Positions 9,442 through 19,589 of a stretch of DNA of 64,000 nucleotides are shown piece after piece. Numbering within the stretch: the stretch's first letter is position 1; each line of letters opens with the position of its first letter. Position numbers and translations under genes: made by a program. The notes beneath the pieces are model-generated. The model did not search any database. It saw only the letters and a list, made by a program, of their open reading frames with translations, and was not told the origin of the DNA. The DNA is from Bifidobacterium apousia (GTDB lineage Bacteria; Actinomycetota; Actinomycetes; Actinomycetales; Bifidobacteriaceae), in contig NZ_VMHK01000005.1 of the NCBI RefSeq assembly GCF_007559275.1, positions 59,740-123,739 on the forward strand, in the 5' to 3' direction.

Positions 9442-11850
9442 ATGGCCGAAGAGGTGGATCGGGCGATGGAGGCATATCCGCGGGCCAAGGCCCGGACCCT
9501 GCGGTTTACGTTGGGTGCGCCACGGTCGGCCCTGGCGGTGGGGGATGGCTCACGGGCCGTATTCCTGCGCTCCGACGGACCTGAAGACCTGGTGACCGGG
9601 CTCTGGCTGTCTGCCTTTGGCCAGGATGGCCGCCACCATGAGGTGCTCCTGGCCGACCCCAGGGCCCTGCTGGATGATGCGGACCAGGAACGGGTGCCGG
9701 CCGCCGAGCTGGCTCGCAGGGAGCGCTCGCGAGAGGGCGGCGAGGGCATTGTCGCTTACAGCGTGGATGATGCCGGGGATCGGGTAGTCTTTGCCTTGGG
9801 TGGTCGGCTCTGGCTCTCGCTGATAGCCCCCGATGGTCTCACCGCCTCCACGCGGGTCCTGAGTTTGGAAGACAGCGATTCGGCTGTGCTCAATCCTGCC
9901 ATCAGCCCGGACGGCACCATGGTGGCCTATACCACTGGCGACCGGCTGATGGTGGTCACTATCGGGCAGGGTGCCGTGCAGGACCGTGAACGGGCTGTCC
10001 TGGCCCTGCGCCCAGGCACCGATGATCGAATGCGGCTGGGGCTGGCCGAGTTCGTGGCCGGCGAGGAGATGGACCGCTACCAGGGATTCTGGTGGTCGCC
10101 GGATTCCAAGGCGCTGCTGGTCGAGCACACTGATTCCTCTGATGAGCCGATCTGGTACATCAGCGATCCGGCCAATCCCCAGGTCGGGCCGCGCGCTCGG
10201 CGGTATCCCCAGGCCCTTACTGCCAATGCCCGAGTCGGGCTGAGCCTGGTCCTCTTGGGTCAGGATGACGCCGACCCCTGGGTGGGCGAGGTGGACTGGG
10301 ATCATCAGGCCTTCGAGTATCTGGCCGTGGTTCGCTGGCAGGACGGGCATCGGCCCCTGCTGCTGGTTCAGAACCGTCGGCAGACCGAGGACAGGATTCT
10401 GGATGTGCAGGTGCCGGATGCCCGTCAGGGCTTGGAGCCGGGGCAGAATATGACCCTGCTCGATCCCGAGGCCGCGCCCAAGGTGGCCACCAGGGTGCTG
10501 CAGACGCATGACAATGACCAATGGATCGACCTGGTGCCCGGGTTGCCGGCCTACCGGCCCCAGGGCGGGCTGGTGGATGCCTTCATCGATACAGAAGCCG
10601 ACACCACGCGGCTGCGCCTGGACGGAAAGATATTCTCTCCTGCTGGCTGCCAGATTCGGCAGGTGCTGTCCGTGGAGGACCGCGATGTGCTGGCGGTGGT
10701 CTCTACTGACCCCCGCAGCTTCGACCTGATGCGCCTGGGCTATGACGGCTCCATTCATGTGCTCAACCGTCTGCCCGGAGTGTGGTCCGCCTCGCGAGCC
10801 GGCCATGGCATCGTGGTCAGCGGCCGGACCATGGCTTCGGCGCAGGGGCAGGTGCGCCACTGCTACCTGGGGGCTGACGGGGATCTGGACCGCCTGGGTG
10901 CTGAAGGGCTGGGTCTGGTGGGTGAAGCCCGCCCCGACAGCAGTGCTAGGCAGACTGGTGAGTCTGTACGGCCGGAGCATCAGGATCGTCCTGATCGGCG
11001 GGCTGTGGATGCCGGTCATACCAATAGCCAGGGAGCCATGAGCGCCGTCTTGGCCGACACCAGCAGCGATCCTGGGTTCACTCCCAACGTGGACTTCGTG
11101 CGCATGGGGCAGCACGAGCTGTTCGCAGCCATCGTCAGGCCCTCTGAATCCAGCCCCTACGCCAGCGCCGACAGCCTGCCCGTCCTGCTCAAGCCCTACG
11201 GCGGGCCGGGCGCCCAGCAGGTGGTCTTCAACCAGTCCTACTACTGGGAGTCCCAGTGGTGGGCGGATCAGGGCTTCCTGGTCCTGACCGCCGACGGTCG
11301 GGGTACGCCGGGTCGTGGGCCTGCTTGGGATCGGGCTATCTTCGAGGACATGGCCCAGGTGACTCTGGATGATCAACTTGAGGCTCTGGCGGCTCTGCCG
11401 GACTTTGCTCCCGAGGCCGACCTGGGGCATGTGGCCATGATCGGATGGTCCTATGGCGGCTTCCTGTCGGCCCTGTCGGTCCTGCGGGCTCCCGACCGTA
11501 TCCATGCGGCCTGCGCTGGCGCCCCGCCCACGGACTGGACTCTTTACGACACTCATTACACTGAGCGCTATCTGGGTCTGGACCCGGCCGTCTACCGCCG
11601 CAATGGGATCATTGATGACGCCCCCTCGCTGCGCCGCCCGCTGATGCTGATCCACGGGTTCGCGGATGACAACGTCTCCGTGGCCAACACCCTGAGGCTC
11701 TCCGGCGCTCTGATGGCGGCTGGCCGTCCCCATACGGTCCTGCCGCTGACCGGCATCACCCACATGACCAACGACGAGACCGTGGCCGAGAACCTGCTTA
11801 TTCTGCAGCGGGACTTCCTACGGGAGGCTCTCAAGAACAAGACGGACTGA
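9442..11850 (+). CDS. Dipeptidyl peptidase IV-type serine peptidase (S9 family)
   Basis: An 802-residue prolyl oligopeptidase-family enzyme that removes N-terminal X-Pro dipeptides from peptides. An N-terminal beta-propeller (about 40-560) is followed by an alpha/beta-hydrolase domain. The catalytic triad is visible: GWSYGG (Ser near 669), Asp in HGFADDN near 741 and His in GITHMTN near 774. No signal peptide is seen, so it is probably cytoplasmic and works on imported peptides. I start at the ATG at 9442 because GAGGAG lies 5 bases upstream; the frame is open to 9208. A low-complexity Gln/Arg/Asp-rich insert (about residues 495-535) looks lineage-specific. Confidence 0.9.
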   Translation: MAEEVDRAMEAYPRAKARTLRFTLGAPRSALAVGDGSRAVFLRSDGPEDLVTGLWLSAFGQDGRHHEVLLADPRALLDDADQERVPAAELARRERSREGGEGIVAYSVDDAGDRVVFALGGRLWLSLIAPDGLTASTRVLSLEDSDSAVLNPAISPDGTMVAYTTGDRLMVVTIGQGAVQDRERAVLALRPGTDDRMRLGLAEFVAGEEMDRYQGFWWSPDSKALLVEHTDSSDEPIWYISDPANPQVGPRARRYPQALTANARVGLSLVLLGQDDADPWVGEVDWDHQAFEYLAVVRWQDGHRPLLLVQNRRQTEDRILDVQVPDARQGLEPGQNMTLLDPEAAPKVATRVLQTHDNDQWIDLVPGLPAYRPQGGLVDAFIDTEADTTRLRLDGKIFSPAGCQIRQVLSVEDRDVLAVVSTDPRSFDLMRLGYDGSIHVLNRLPGVWSASRAGHGIVVSGRTMASAQGQVRHCYLGADGDLDRLGAEGLGLVGEARPDSSARQTGESVRPEHQDRPDRRAVDAGHTNSQGAMSAVLADTSSDPGFTPNVDFVRMGQHELFAAIVRPSESSPYASADSLPVLLKPYGGPGAQQVVFNQSYYWESQWWADQGFLVLTADGRGTPGRGPAWDRAIFEDMAQVTLDDQLEALAALPDFAPEADLGHVAMIGWSYGGFLSALSVLRAPDRIHAACAGAPPTDWTLYDTHYTERYLGLDPAVYRRNGIIDDAPSLRRPLMLIHGFADDNVSVANTLRLSGALMAAGRPHTVLPLTGITHMTNDETVAENLLILQRDFLREALKNKTD

Positions 11851-11906
11851 CAAAAGGCTGCTTGGGCTAACGCTCTGCTGGCGGTTGCTTCCGCTAGATT
11901 GGGGTT

Positions 11907-13214
11907 GTGCATACCCAACGAAAGCCTGACCAGACACCAGGGCCCGAACGCGGATTCCAGCTTCCCCGCAGCTGGGGTCTGGCGGTCTCGGTGCTCTGCC
12001 TGGGCCTGCTGGTCGGACTTTCCTCGGGCCTGCTGGCAAGGTTCTTCGAGCTGACCCAGGTCGGTCTGTTGGGTTTCGCTGAGACTCCAGGGACTCCCAC
12101 GGCTGAGGCGGTGCCGCCGATCAGGAGGTTGGCCTCGGTGACCATTGCCGGTCTGGTGGCTGGCCTGGTCTGGGCCTGGCTGCGGACGAGGACCAGGCTG
12201 GTTCCCTCGGTCGGCCAGGCTGTCAAGGGCGCGCCCATGCCCCCGGGGCGGACCGTGGTTCATGTGCTCACCCAGATCTTCTTTGTGGCTGCTGGCGGCT
12301 CCATCGGCAGGGAGGTGGCTCCGCGCGAGGCCGGGGCCCTCCTAGGCGGTCTTTGGACCAGGCTGGGCCGACGGCTGGGGCTGCGTGATCAGGACGGTCC
12401 GCTGCTGGTCGCCTCGGCTGCTGGTGCGGGTTTCGCTGGCATTTATATTGCGCCTCTGACCGGCGCCTTCTTCGGCATCGAGGTGCTGCTGCGGCGGGTT
12501 GATGCCGAAGTGGTGACGGTCAATCTGGCCATGTCAGCCCTGGCCACCCTGGTTGGCGGCTCCATCAAGGGGTTTGCTCCTTACTATAAGGTCGGCTCCG
12601 AGTCCTTCCGGCCCTGGCTCATGGCGGTGGTCCTGCTGATCGGGCCGGTCATGGGACTGCTGGGGGCAGGATTTCGGCGGATGACCTCCTGGGCAGAGGC
12701 CCATAGAACCACTGGTCCTGCGGCCATCTGGCAGCTGACGGTGGTAGCTCTGTTGACCGGTCTGGTCGCCCTGGCCGTTCCACAGGTCTTGGGCAACGGC
12801 CGGGCTTTGGCCCAGATGGGCATGGATCAGCGGCTGTCTGCGGGGTTCTCCGGACTCCAGCTGGCTCAGCCGCTCGCCTTGCTGGCCCTCTTCGCACTGG
12901 CCAAGGCCCTGCTGACCACAGCCACCATCCGTGCCGGGGCCTTCGGCGGCACCCTGACGCCGTCCATAGCCCTGGGGTCCGCCATGGGCGCTGTTCTGGG
13001 CCTGCTGCTGGCTTGCCTTGTGCCCGGCCTGCCGGTCTGGCAGTGTGCCGTGATCGGTGCCGCCTCCCTGCTGGCCGCGTCCCAGCAGGCTCCGCTCATG
13101 GCCATGGCCATGCTGATGGAGGTCTGTCACCTGCCGGTCATGGCCTTCATGCCCATGGGCCTGGCTGTGGCCCTGTCGATGGCTGTCTCCCGTCTGTTCG
13201 TGGCCAAGGCATAA
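11907..13214 (+). CDS. ClC-family chloride channel/transporter
   Basis: A 435-residue integral membrane protein of the ClC family. The conserved selectivity and gating motifs are present: GGSIGREVAPREAG (gating Glu retained), GFAGIYIAPLTGAFFGIE, and GAFGGTLTPSIALG. No CBS domains follow, as in short bacterial ClCs. It could be an H+/Cl- (or F-) exchanger or a channel; sequence does not settle it. The start is GTG at 11907, with TAGATT ending 6 bases before it, so the message is probably leaderless. Confidence 0.88.
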   Translation: MHTQRKPDQTPGPERGFQLPRSWGLAVSVLCLGLLVGLSSGLLARFFELTQVGLLGFAETPGTPTAEAVPPIRRLASVTIAGLVAGLVWAWLRTRTRLVPSVGQAVKGAPMPPGRTVVHVLTQIFFVAAGGSIGREVAPREAGALLGGLWTRLGRRLGLRDQDGPLLVASAAGAGFAGIYIAPLTGAFFGIEVLLRRVDAEVVTVNLAMSALATLVGGSIKGFAPYYKVGSESFRPWLMAVVLLIGPVMGLLGAGFRRMTSWAEAHRTTGPAAIWQLTVVALLTGLVALAVPQVLGNGRALAQMGMDQRLSAGFSGLQLAQPLALLALFALAKALLTTATIRAGAFGGTLTPSIALGSAMGAVLGLLLACLVPGLPVWQCAVIGAASLLAASQQAPLMAMAMLMEVCHLPVMAFMPMGLAVALSMAVSRLFVAKA

Positions 13215-13476
13215 ACCGTCGTCGGTAGCCTGTGTCGCCCAAGGGATCCGTCCTTACTCATATACGATGAAACCACCATTGGTCGCATGCCTGCCCTTCC
13301 GCCTCCAGCATTGAGCGGGCATCGAGCGGGCATTCACGATCAGCTGACCGGCCTGGGCCAGTAAGGAAGGGTGGCTATACTCGGGCCGGACGTAGGTCCC
13401 GGGAGGATGCAGCCGATCCGAGTGGAGCAGGCCAGTGCCGTGATACCCCGGACAGACAAGAAGGAGGTGCCTGGCG

Positions 13477-16113
13477 GTGAAGACCGTGTTGGCCATCTTC
13501 AGGCGAGATCTCTGGCGGATACTGCGCAACCCCGTGGCCCTGGTGGTGACCATCGGCGTGGCCGTGCTGCCCTCCCTCTATGCCTGGTTCAACATCATGG
13601 CCCTCTGGGACCCCTACAGCAACGTCAAGAACCTGCCCGTGGCCGTCGTCAGCATGGATCGAGGGGCGCAGTCGGCGGAAACCGGCAGGATCAATGCCGG
13701 CAGATCGGTCATCCAGGAGCTGCGCGGCAACAACAGCCTGGGTTGGAAGTTCATGGATGATGACCAGAGAGCCATCGACGAGGTCCACTCAGGCAAGTGC
13801 TACGCGGCCATCATCATCCCAGAACGGTTCAGCGCCGATCTGGTCGGCATCGTCGAGGGGACCGGGAGCAGGCCTGCGCTGAACTATTACGTCAATGAGA
13901 AGAAGAACGCCATCGCCCCCAAGGTGACCGACACAGGCGCCTCCACCATCGACCAGGAGATCAACACCGTCTTCGTCTCGGCCGTCAGCGATGCCCTGGC
14001 CGGGAAGGTCCTGCAGACCGCCGGCGATGCACAGGGCGCGGCCGAGCAGAGCCGCAGTCAGGTGGTGGGCGACCTGGGGGAAATCATCGGCCAGCTGGAT
14101 CGTACGGATGGCCAGCTTGACCGGATTGGTTCCACCATGGGCCAGGCCAGGCAGACCGTGGCCGGCTCCAGAAGCGACATCAAGGATCTGCAGAGTCAGA
14201 TATCGGCCACCCAGGCCACCCTGAGCAAGGCCCAGGACCACATGACCAGGACCCGCGATGACAGCCTCCGCTTCTCCTCCGCCCTGAACCAGGCTCTGGC
14301 GGACGGGTCGGTGCGGCTGTCCAGCGCGGTCACGGATGTGAATACGGTGGCAGGCGGGATCACCGCCGACCTGAACGCCACCCAGGACAAGGTGGACCGG
14401 GTCAATTCCGGCCTGGGCCAGTTGGTGGACGCCAACGGGAAGGCCGTGGACCGGCTCCAGACAGGTCTGGACCAGTCCGGGCTGCATCCCGGGGATCCGG
14501 CCTACGAGAGCATCCAGCGGCAGATCGACGATCTGAAAAAGACCAACCAGCAGCAGAAGGCATCTCTGGATGCCTTCAAGAAGAACTCCTCGACGGCCCT
14601 GGATTCGGGCAAGCAGGCCGCATCGGACCTGAGCTCGGCCATGACCGACACCGGAGACACAGGTATCAAGGCCCTGACTGCGGCCAGCCAGAGCCTGACG
14701 GGGACCACCATGCCCAACCTTCTTACCGGGTTGGACAACCTCAACGCCTCCAACGGCTCGCTCCAGGGCGCCCTGAGCAGCCTGGCCACCACGGCCGCCC
14801 AGACCGATGCCCTGCTGGACCAGCTGGATTCCACCATTGGTCAGGCCCAGTCAACCCTGTCCACCACCAGGGCCTCCCTGGCCTCGGTCAGGTCCGACCT
14901 GGAGGGGGTCCGCACCGATGTGGCGGCCCTGGGGTCCTCGGCCGCCTGGAACCGGATGTCCCAGACCCTGGGCTTGAGCCCCGAATCCTTCGGAAAGGCC
15001 ATGGCTTCGCCGGTCAAGCTGGATTCCCACACGGTCTACCCGGTCAGCAACTACGGGTCGTCCGTGGCGCCCTTCTACACCAATCTGGCCCTCTGGGTGG
15101 GCGGGTTCATCCTGATCGCCATCTACAAGCTGGAGGTCGACAAGGAGGGCATCCGCAAGTGCACCGCCACCCAGGCCTACCTGGGCCGCTGGCTTCTGCT
15201 GGTCTTCGTCGGCTTCTTCCAGGCGCTGATCGCTACAGTGGGCGACCTGATGCTGGGCATCCAGTGCCAGCAGCCGGCCCTGTTCGTCCTGGCCGGGGTC
15301 TTTGCCTCCTTCGTCTACATCAACATCATCTATGCCCTGGCCGCCTCCTTCAGGCACATCGGCAAGGCCCTGGCCGTGGTCCTGGTCATTCTGCAGATAC
15401 CCGGCTCCTCGGGCATGTACCCCATTGAGATGATGCCCGACTTCTTCCGCAATCTGAACCCCTGGCTGCCCTTCACCTACGGGATCAACGCCATGCGCGA
15501 GACCATCGGCGGCATGTACGGCAACCACTATTGGCAGGACATGCTCCACATCTTCTGGTACCTGCCGGCGGCACTCCTGATCGGACTGGTGGTGCGGCGG
15601 TACCTGCTCAACCTGAATGCCCTCTTCGACCGGCGGCTGGGCGCCACCGACCTGATGCTGACCGAGCAGAACCATTCGGCCGACCGTCGCCTGAGCCTGG
15701 GCAGCCTGGCCCGCTCCATCCTGGGCGAGGGCGACTACCGCGCCGTCGTAAGGCGGCGGGCGCATCGCTTCCTGGCCCTCTATCCAACGCTGATCCGGGC
15801 TGGTCTGGCCCTGGTCCTGCTGCCGGTGCTCTTCCTTATCCTGCTGTTCAGCACCGAGGCCAAGATCGTCATGCTGATCGCCTGCATCGCCTCCATCGTC
15901 CTGATCGACGCCTACCTGATCATCGTCGAGTACATCTGCGACGGCTATGTGCAGCAGCTGGGCCTGACCGAGCGTCCCGGCATGGACTTCCACACCCTGA
16001 TCCGCCCGCGTCGGCAAGGTCCCTCGGCCATGACCAGGCTGACCACGGCCGTGCGCGAATCAGTTTTGAACCGCGATGAGGAGGGCGCTCCCGAGGATGG
16101 TGATCGCCGATGA
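13477..16113 (+). CDS. YhgE/Pip-domain membrane protein, first of a pair
   Basis: An 878-residue membrane protein. One N-terminal helix (about 20-42, VLPSLYAWFNIMALWDPY) is characteristic of YhgE/Pip (phage-infection-protein-like, ABC-2-type permease fold). A long extracellular region (45-520) includes heptad-rich coiled coil (about 190-500). Five or six helices follow (about 540-700), then a cytoplasmic loop and two more helices near 765-825. The GTG start at 13477 has AAGGAGG upstream. It overlaps the next gene by 4 bases, so the two probably form a heteromer. The transported substrate is unknown; family members include phage receptors and type VII-secretion-linked proteins. Confidence 0.82.
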   Translation: MKTVLAIFRRDLWRILRNPVALVVTIGVAVLPSLYAWFNIMALWDPYSNVKNLPVAVVSMDRGAQSAETGRINAGRSVIQELRGNNSLGWKFMDDDQRAIDEVHSGKCYAAIIIPERFSADLVGIVEGTGSRPALNYYVNEKKNAIAPKVTDTGASTIDQEINTVFVSAVSDALAGKVLQTAGDAQGAAEQSRSQVVGDLGEIIGQLDRTDGQLDRIGSTMGQARQTVAGSRSDIKDLQSQISATQATLSKAQDHMTRTRDDSLRFSSALNQALADGSVRLSSAVTDVNTVAGGITADLNATQDKVDRVNSGLGQLVDANGKAVDRLQTGLDQSGLHPGDPAYESIQRQIDDLKKTNQQQKASLDAFKKNSSTALDSGKQAASDLSSAMTDTGDTGIKALTAASQSLTGTTMPNLLTGLDNLNASNGSLQGALSSLATTAAQTDALLDQLDSTIGQAQSTLSTTRASLASVRSDLEGVRTDVAALGSSAAWNRMSQTLGLSPESFGKAMASPVKLDSHTVYPVSNYGSSVAPFYTNLALWVGGFILIAIYKLEVDKEGIRKCTATQAYLGRWLLLVFVGFFQALIATVGDLMLGIQCQQPALFVLAGVFASFVYINIIYALAASFRHIGKALAVVLVILQIPGSSGMYPIEMMPDFFRNLNPWLPFTYGINAMRETIGGMYGNHYWQDMLHIFWYLPAALLIGLVVRRYLLNLNALFDRRLGATDLMLTEQNHSADRRLSLGSLARSILGEGDYRAVVRRRAHRFLALYPTLIRAGLALVLLPVLFLILLFSTEAKIVMLIACIASIVLIDAYLIIVEYICDGYVQQLGLTERPGMDFHTLIRPRRQGPSAMTRLTTAVRESVLNRDEEGAPEDGDRR

Positions 16114-18440
16114 GGAACATATGGAGGATCCTGCGCAAGGACCTGGCCGACGCCACCAGCAACGTCATCGCCATCATCGTCCTGATGGGCCTGATCATCG
16201 TCCCGTCCCTCTACGCCTGGTTCAACATCGCTGCCAGCTGGGATCCCTATAAGAACACCAAGGCCATCAAGGTGGCCGTGGCCAACACTGACAAGGGGTA
16301 CAAGTCCGACCTGATCCCGGTCAGGATCAACGTGGGGGAGACGGTCACCAGCACCCTGCGGGCCAACGACCAGCTGGACTGGAGGTTCGTCAACCGCGAT
16401 CAGGCCCTGGAGGGGGTGCGCTCAGGCGAGTACTACGCCGCCATCGTCATTCCCAAGGATTTCAGCGCGGATATGATGACCCTCTTCTCAAAGGATGTGA
16501 AGCACGCCAACCTTGAGTACTACCTGAACGAGAAGAAGAACGCCATCGCCCCCCATGTCACCGAGCAGGGGGCCGACACCGTGGCCACGACCATCGACAA
16601 GACCTTCGTCAAGACCGTGGGGCAGGTGGGGATCGATCTGGCCAGCCAGGTCTTCACCTACTCCCAGAGCCCCCAGGTCCAGGATTATCTGACCAGGACG
16701 ACCGGCCACATCGACCAGATGTCACAGCGGCTGACCACTGCATCCAGCCAGGTGAATGCCTATGCGGGCCTACTGGACTCCTCCGGACAGATGATCGACT
16801 CCACCGGACGGATTCTGGGTCGGTCCGATTCCGCCATGGCCGATGCCAGGAAGGCCCTGAATCAGGGAACCAAGGGGTCCAAGGATCTGGGCAAGTCCCT
16901 CTCCGGGTCAGCCCAGGCGGTCGACGCTGCCCTTGACCAGGCCTCGGGCGCCTATGACACCATCGGGTCCAAGATCGACGATGCCTTCGACAAGGTAGGT
17001 CAGCAGAGCGATGCCGTCAGCAGCCAGCTGAACGATCTAAGCGAACGGATCAGAGACTCGGCGGCCGACTACGACCGGATGATCGCCAGTCTGGAGGATC
17101 TGCGTGCCACGGTGGAATCCGACTCCAATCTGACAGCAGACCAGCGCCAGGCCCTGCTGACCGCCATCGATCAGGCCCAGGCCGGAATGCGGGCGGCCCA
17201 GGCGGCTCAGCGCGACCTGGCCGATCGGATCAGCCAGGCCTCCCGGACAGCCAAGGAGGGCAAGGACAAGCTGGGCGGTCAGCGGCAGGATCTGAAGAAC
17301 AGGATCGCCCAGGCCCGCGCCTCGGTGGATCAGATCCGCGCCCAGTACCGCGATGATTTGAAGCCCCGCCTGGATGACCTGGCTTCCTCCATGGACACCG
17401 TGGTCACTTCGACCGACCGGCTGCTGACGGGTCTGGATGGAACCGTCAAGGGCGCCTCTGGGCTGACGGGCCCTATGACCAAGGACATCAGCCAGGCCAA
17501 GGACCAGCTGGGCGAGATCTCCCAGCGCCTGGACCAGGCCTCCAAGCGGCTGACCGACCTGAGGGGACACCTGACCCAGGCTTCGCAGGGCAAGGATGCG
17601 CAGGAGGTCAAAACCCTGCTGAGCGGGGATTCCGAAACCCTGGCCGCGCTTCTGTCCTCGCCGGTAGGCATCCATCGGCATGCGGTCTTCCCGGTCATGA
17701 ACTACGGGTCGGCCATGACCCCCTTCTACACCATCCTTTCCATCTGGGTGGGCGCCACCATTCTGGCAGCCATGATGAAGGTGGCCCTGTCCGACAAGAA
17801 GAAGGCCTTCGTCCTGCACCTGGACTCCCTGCAGGATGCCTGGAAGAGGGCCGATGACCTGGATGAGGATTCCGAGGGCAGCCGCTCCTGGGGAGTCTTC
17901 CGCCCGGAGTCGCCAGGCAACGCCCGCCGCTTCGGCCTTCAGCTCTACCAGGAGTACTTCGGCAGATTCGCGGTCTTCGCCCTGATGGCCATCCTCCAGG
18001 GCTGCCTGATCGCCCTGGGTGACCTCTTCTACCTGAAGGTCCAGTGCGTGCATCCGCTGATGTTCGTGCTGGTGGCGGTCTTCGCCTCCTTCGTCTTCAT
18101 GAATCTGATCTATACCCTGGTCGTCTCCTTCGGGGACATCGGCAAGGCCATCGCTGTCATCCTCCTGGTCATGCAGGTGGCTGGCTCGGGCGGCACCTTC
18201 CCCATGGAGACCCTGCCCGGCTTCTTCCAAGGGGTCTATCCCTTCCTGCCCTTCGTCCACGCCATCGGGGCCATGCAGTCGGCCGTTGCCGGAGCCTATG
18301 GCATGGAGTTCTGGCGGGAGATGGCCACCCTGGCCCTCTTCCTGGTGCCCTCGCTGCTGCTGGGGCTGGTCCTGCGCAAGCCCGTCATCCGCTTCAATGA
18401 TTGGATCGTCAGAAACCTGGAGAGCACCCGGCTCATGTAG
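16110..18440 (+). CDS. YhgE/Pip-domain membrane protein, second of a pair
   Basis: A 776-residue paralogue of the preceding protein: the same N-terminal helix (VPSLYAWFNIAASWDPY), extracellular coiled-coil region (about 180-500, rich in Asp, Gln and Lys heptads) and C-terminal six-helix block with the shared motif FPVMNYGSAMTPFYT. A charged cytoplasmic insert (about 565-605) is absent from its partner, and it lacks the partner's C-terminal two-helix tail. The ATGA overlap with the upstream stop implies coupled translation. The function is inferred only as membrane transport or an envelope complex. Confidence 0.82.
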   Translation: MRNIWRILRKDLADATSNVIAIIVLMGLIIVPSLYAWFNIAASWDPYKNTKAIKVAVANTDKGYKSDLIPVRINVGETVTSTLRANDQLDWRFVNRDQALEGVRSGEYYAAIVIPKDFSADMMTLFSKDVKHANLEYYLNEKKNAIAPHVTEQGADTVATTIDKTFVKTVGQVGIDLASQVFTYSQSPQVQDYLTRTTGHIDQMSQRLTTASSQVNAYAGLLDSSGQMIDSTGRILGRSDSAMADARKALNQGTKGSKDLGKSLSGSAQAVDAALDQASGAYDTIGSKIDDAFDKVGQQSDAVSSQLNDLSERIRDSAADYDRMIASLEDLRATVESDSNLTADQRQALLTAIDQAQAGMRAAQAAQRDLADRISQASRTAKEGKDKLGGQRQDLKNRIAQARASVDQIRAQYRDDLKPRLDDLASSMDTVVTSTDRLLTGLDGTVKGASGLTGPMTKDISQAKDQLGEISQRLDQASKRLTDLRGHLTQASQGKDAQEVKTLLSGDSETLAALLSSPVGIHRHAVFPVMNYGSAMTPFYTILSIWVGATILAAMMKVALSDKKKAFVLHLDSLQDAWKRADDLDEDSEGSRSWGVFRPESPGNARRFGLQLYQEYFGRFAVFALMAILQGCLIALGDLFYLKVQCVHPLMFVLVAVFASFVFMNLIYTLVVSFGDIGKAIAVILLVMQVAGSGGTFPMETLPGFFQGVYPFLPFVHAIGAMQSAVAGAYGMEFWREMATLALFLVPSLLLGLVLRKPVIRFNDWIVRNLESTRLM

Positions 18441-18476
18441 GGTCGAGTCCAACAGAAGGTGGTATAGGGTGAGAGC

Positions 18477-19568
18477 ATGAGCGTCCAACTGGTTGAGGAG
18501 CGCCGCTACGACCAGATCATGAAGGATCGCGTCCTACCTGATCTGGCCTCCTGTCGCAGTGACGGATGGATGATCTCCCATGACGGCGGCGAGGACGGGG
18601 GAACCTTACTGGACAAGGCCCATCTCGGCGGCGTCGACCCCTCCCGGCTTCTGCATTACGTCTGCTATGACAGGACGCTTTTCCGCCAGGGCGCGGTGGA
18701 GTCAGGGTCGGCTCGCGTGCGCGGGGCCGTAATCATCTCCTTCGGTTTTTCGGAATTCGCCGACAAGTATCAGGAGATGGCCTGGTACTTCCTGATGCAG
18801 GGGTACTCTGTCTGCATTCCCGAGCACTGGGGACACGGTTTCTCCGGCCGAGGAGTAAACGATCCCAGTCTGGTATGGGTGGATCATTGGCAGCGGTATG
18901 TGGCGGATTTGGCCGCCTTCTGCTCCCAGGTGGGCCAGCAGTACGCCCAGGACAAGCCTATGGTGCTCTATGCCCATTCCATGGGCGGCGGTGTGGCTGC
19001 AAGAATGCTGGAAACTTTTCCTTCACTTATTGATAAGGCGGTCCTGTCATCGCCCATGATTGCGCCGCGGACCGGGTTCATGCCCTCGGTGGCATGGACG
19101 GCGACAAACGCCGCCTGCATGATGGGCCGCTCGCGCAGCATGGCTCCGGGGTTCGGCCCCTTCCGTCCCGAGCTGGATATGGGCAAGTACCCCAATGGCA
19201 GCCAGGCTCGGGTGTCCTGGACCCATAAGTTGCGGGCCAAGGAGGTGCATTACCAGACCAGCGCCGCCACCTTCGGCTGGGTCAGGGAGAGCCTGGAGAT
19301 GAGCCGGGCCATACTGCGTCCTGACCGATGCAGCCGGGTGGAGACCCCTCTGCTGCTTTTCCAGGCTCAGCCCGACCGCTTTGTGCTGCCGATGCCCCAG
19401 AACCGATTTGTCGACCAGGTCCAGCAGGGCGGCTGCCAGGCCACGCTGGTGCGCATCCCGGGCAGTATGCACGAGCTCTACCAGATGCCCGACAAGGTTC
19501 TAGGGCCCTACTTGGAGCGCATCTTCGACTTTTTCGACCAGCCCTGGCAGCTCGCTGACGACCGCTGA
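18477..19568 (+). CDS. Alpha/beta hydrolase, lysophospholipase/monoglyceride lipase-like
   Basis: A 363-residue alpha/beta hydrolase with the nucleophile elbow AHSMGGG (Ser168) and a likely oxyanion motif in SFGFSEFADKYQEMAWYF, as in PldB/monoacylglycerol-lipase relatives. A plausible acid is in QPDRFV and the His in PGSMHELYQ near the C-terminus. No signal peptide, so cytoplasmic. TATAGGGT ends 6 bases before the ATG, suggesting a leaderless message; the gene ends 21 bases from the convergent copA. Substrate not determinable beyond an acyl ester of a glycerol or lysophospholipid type. Confidence 0.85.
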   Translation: MSVQLVEERRYDQIMKDRVLPDLASCRSDGWMISHDGGEDGGTLLDKAHLGGVDPSRLLHYVCYDRTLFRQGAVESGSARVRGAVIISFGFSEFADKYQEMAWYFLMQGYSVCIPEHWGHGFSGRGVNDPSLVWVDHWQRYVADLAAFCSQVGQQYAQDKPMVLYAHSMGGGVAARMLETFPSLIDKAVLSSPMIAPRTGFMPSVAWTATNAACMMGRSRSMAPGFGPFRPELDMGKYPNGSQARVSWTHKLRAKEVHYQTSAATFGWVRESLEMSRAILRPDRCSRVETPLLLFQAQPDRFVLPMPQNRFVDQVQQGGCQATLVRIPGSMHELYQMPDKVLGPYLERIFDFFDQPWQLADDR

Positions 19569-19589
19569 TCAGACGCCGAACACGAGATC

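Noticed and set aside
9550..11763. A 737-codon open frame on the minus strand
   Set aside because: It lies entirely antisense to the S9 peptidase, whose catalytic triad and domain order are clear. Its composition (Gly/His/Gln/Pro-rich) is that of a high-GC shadow frame.
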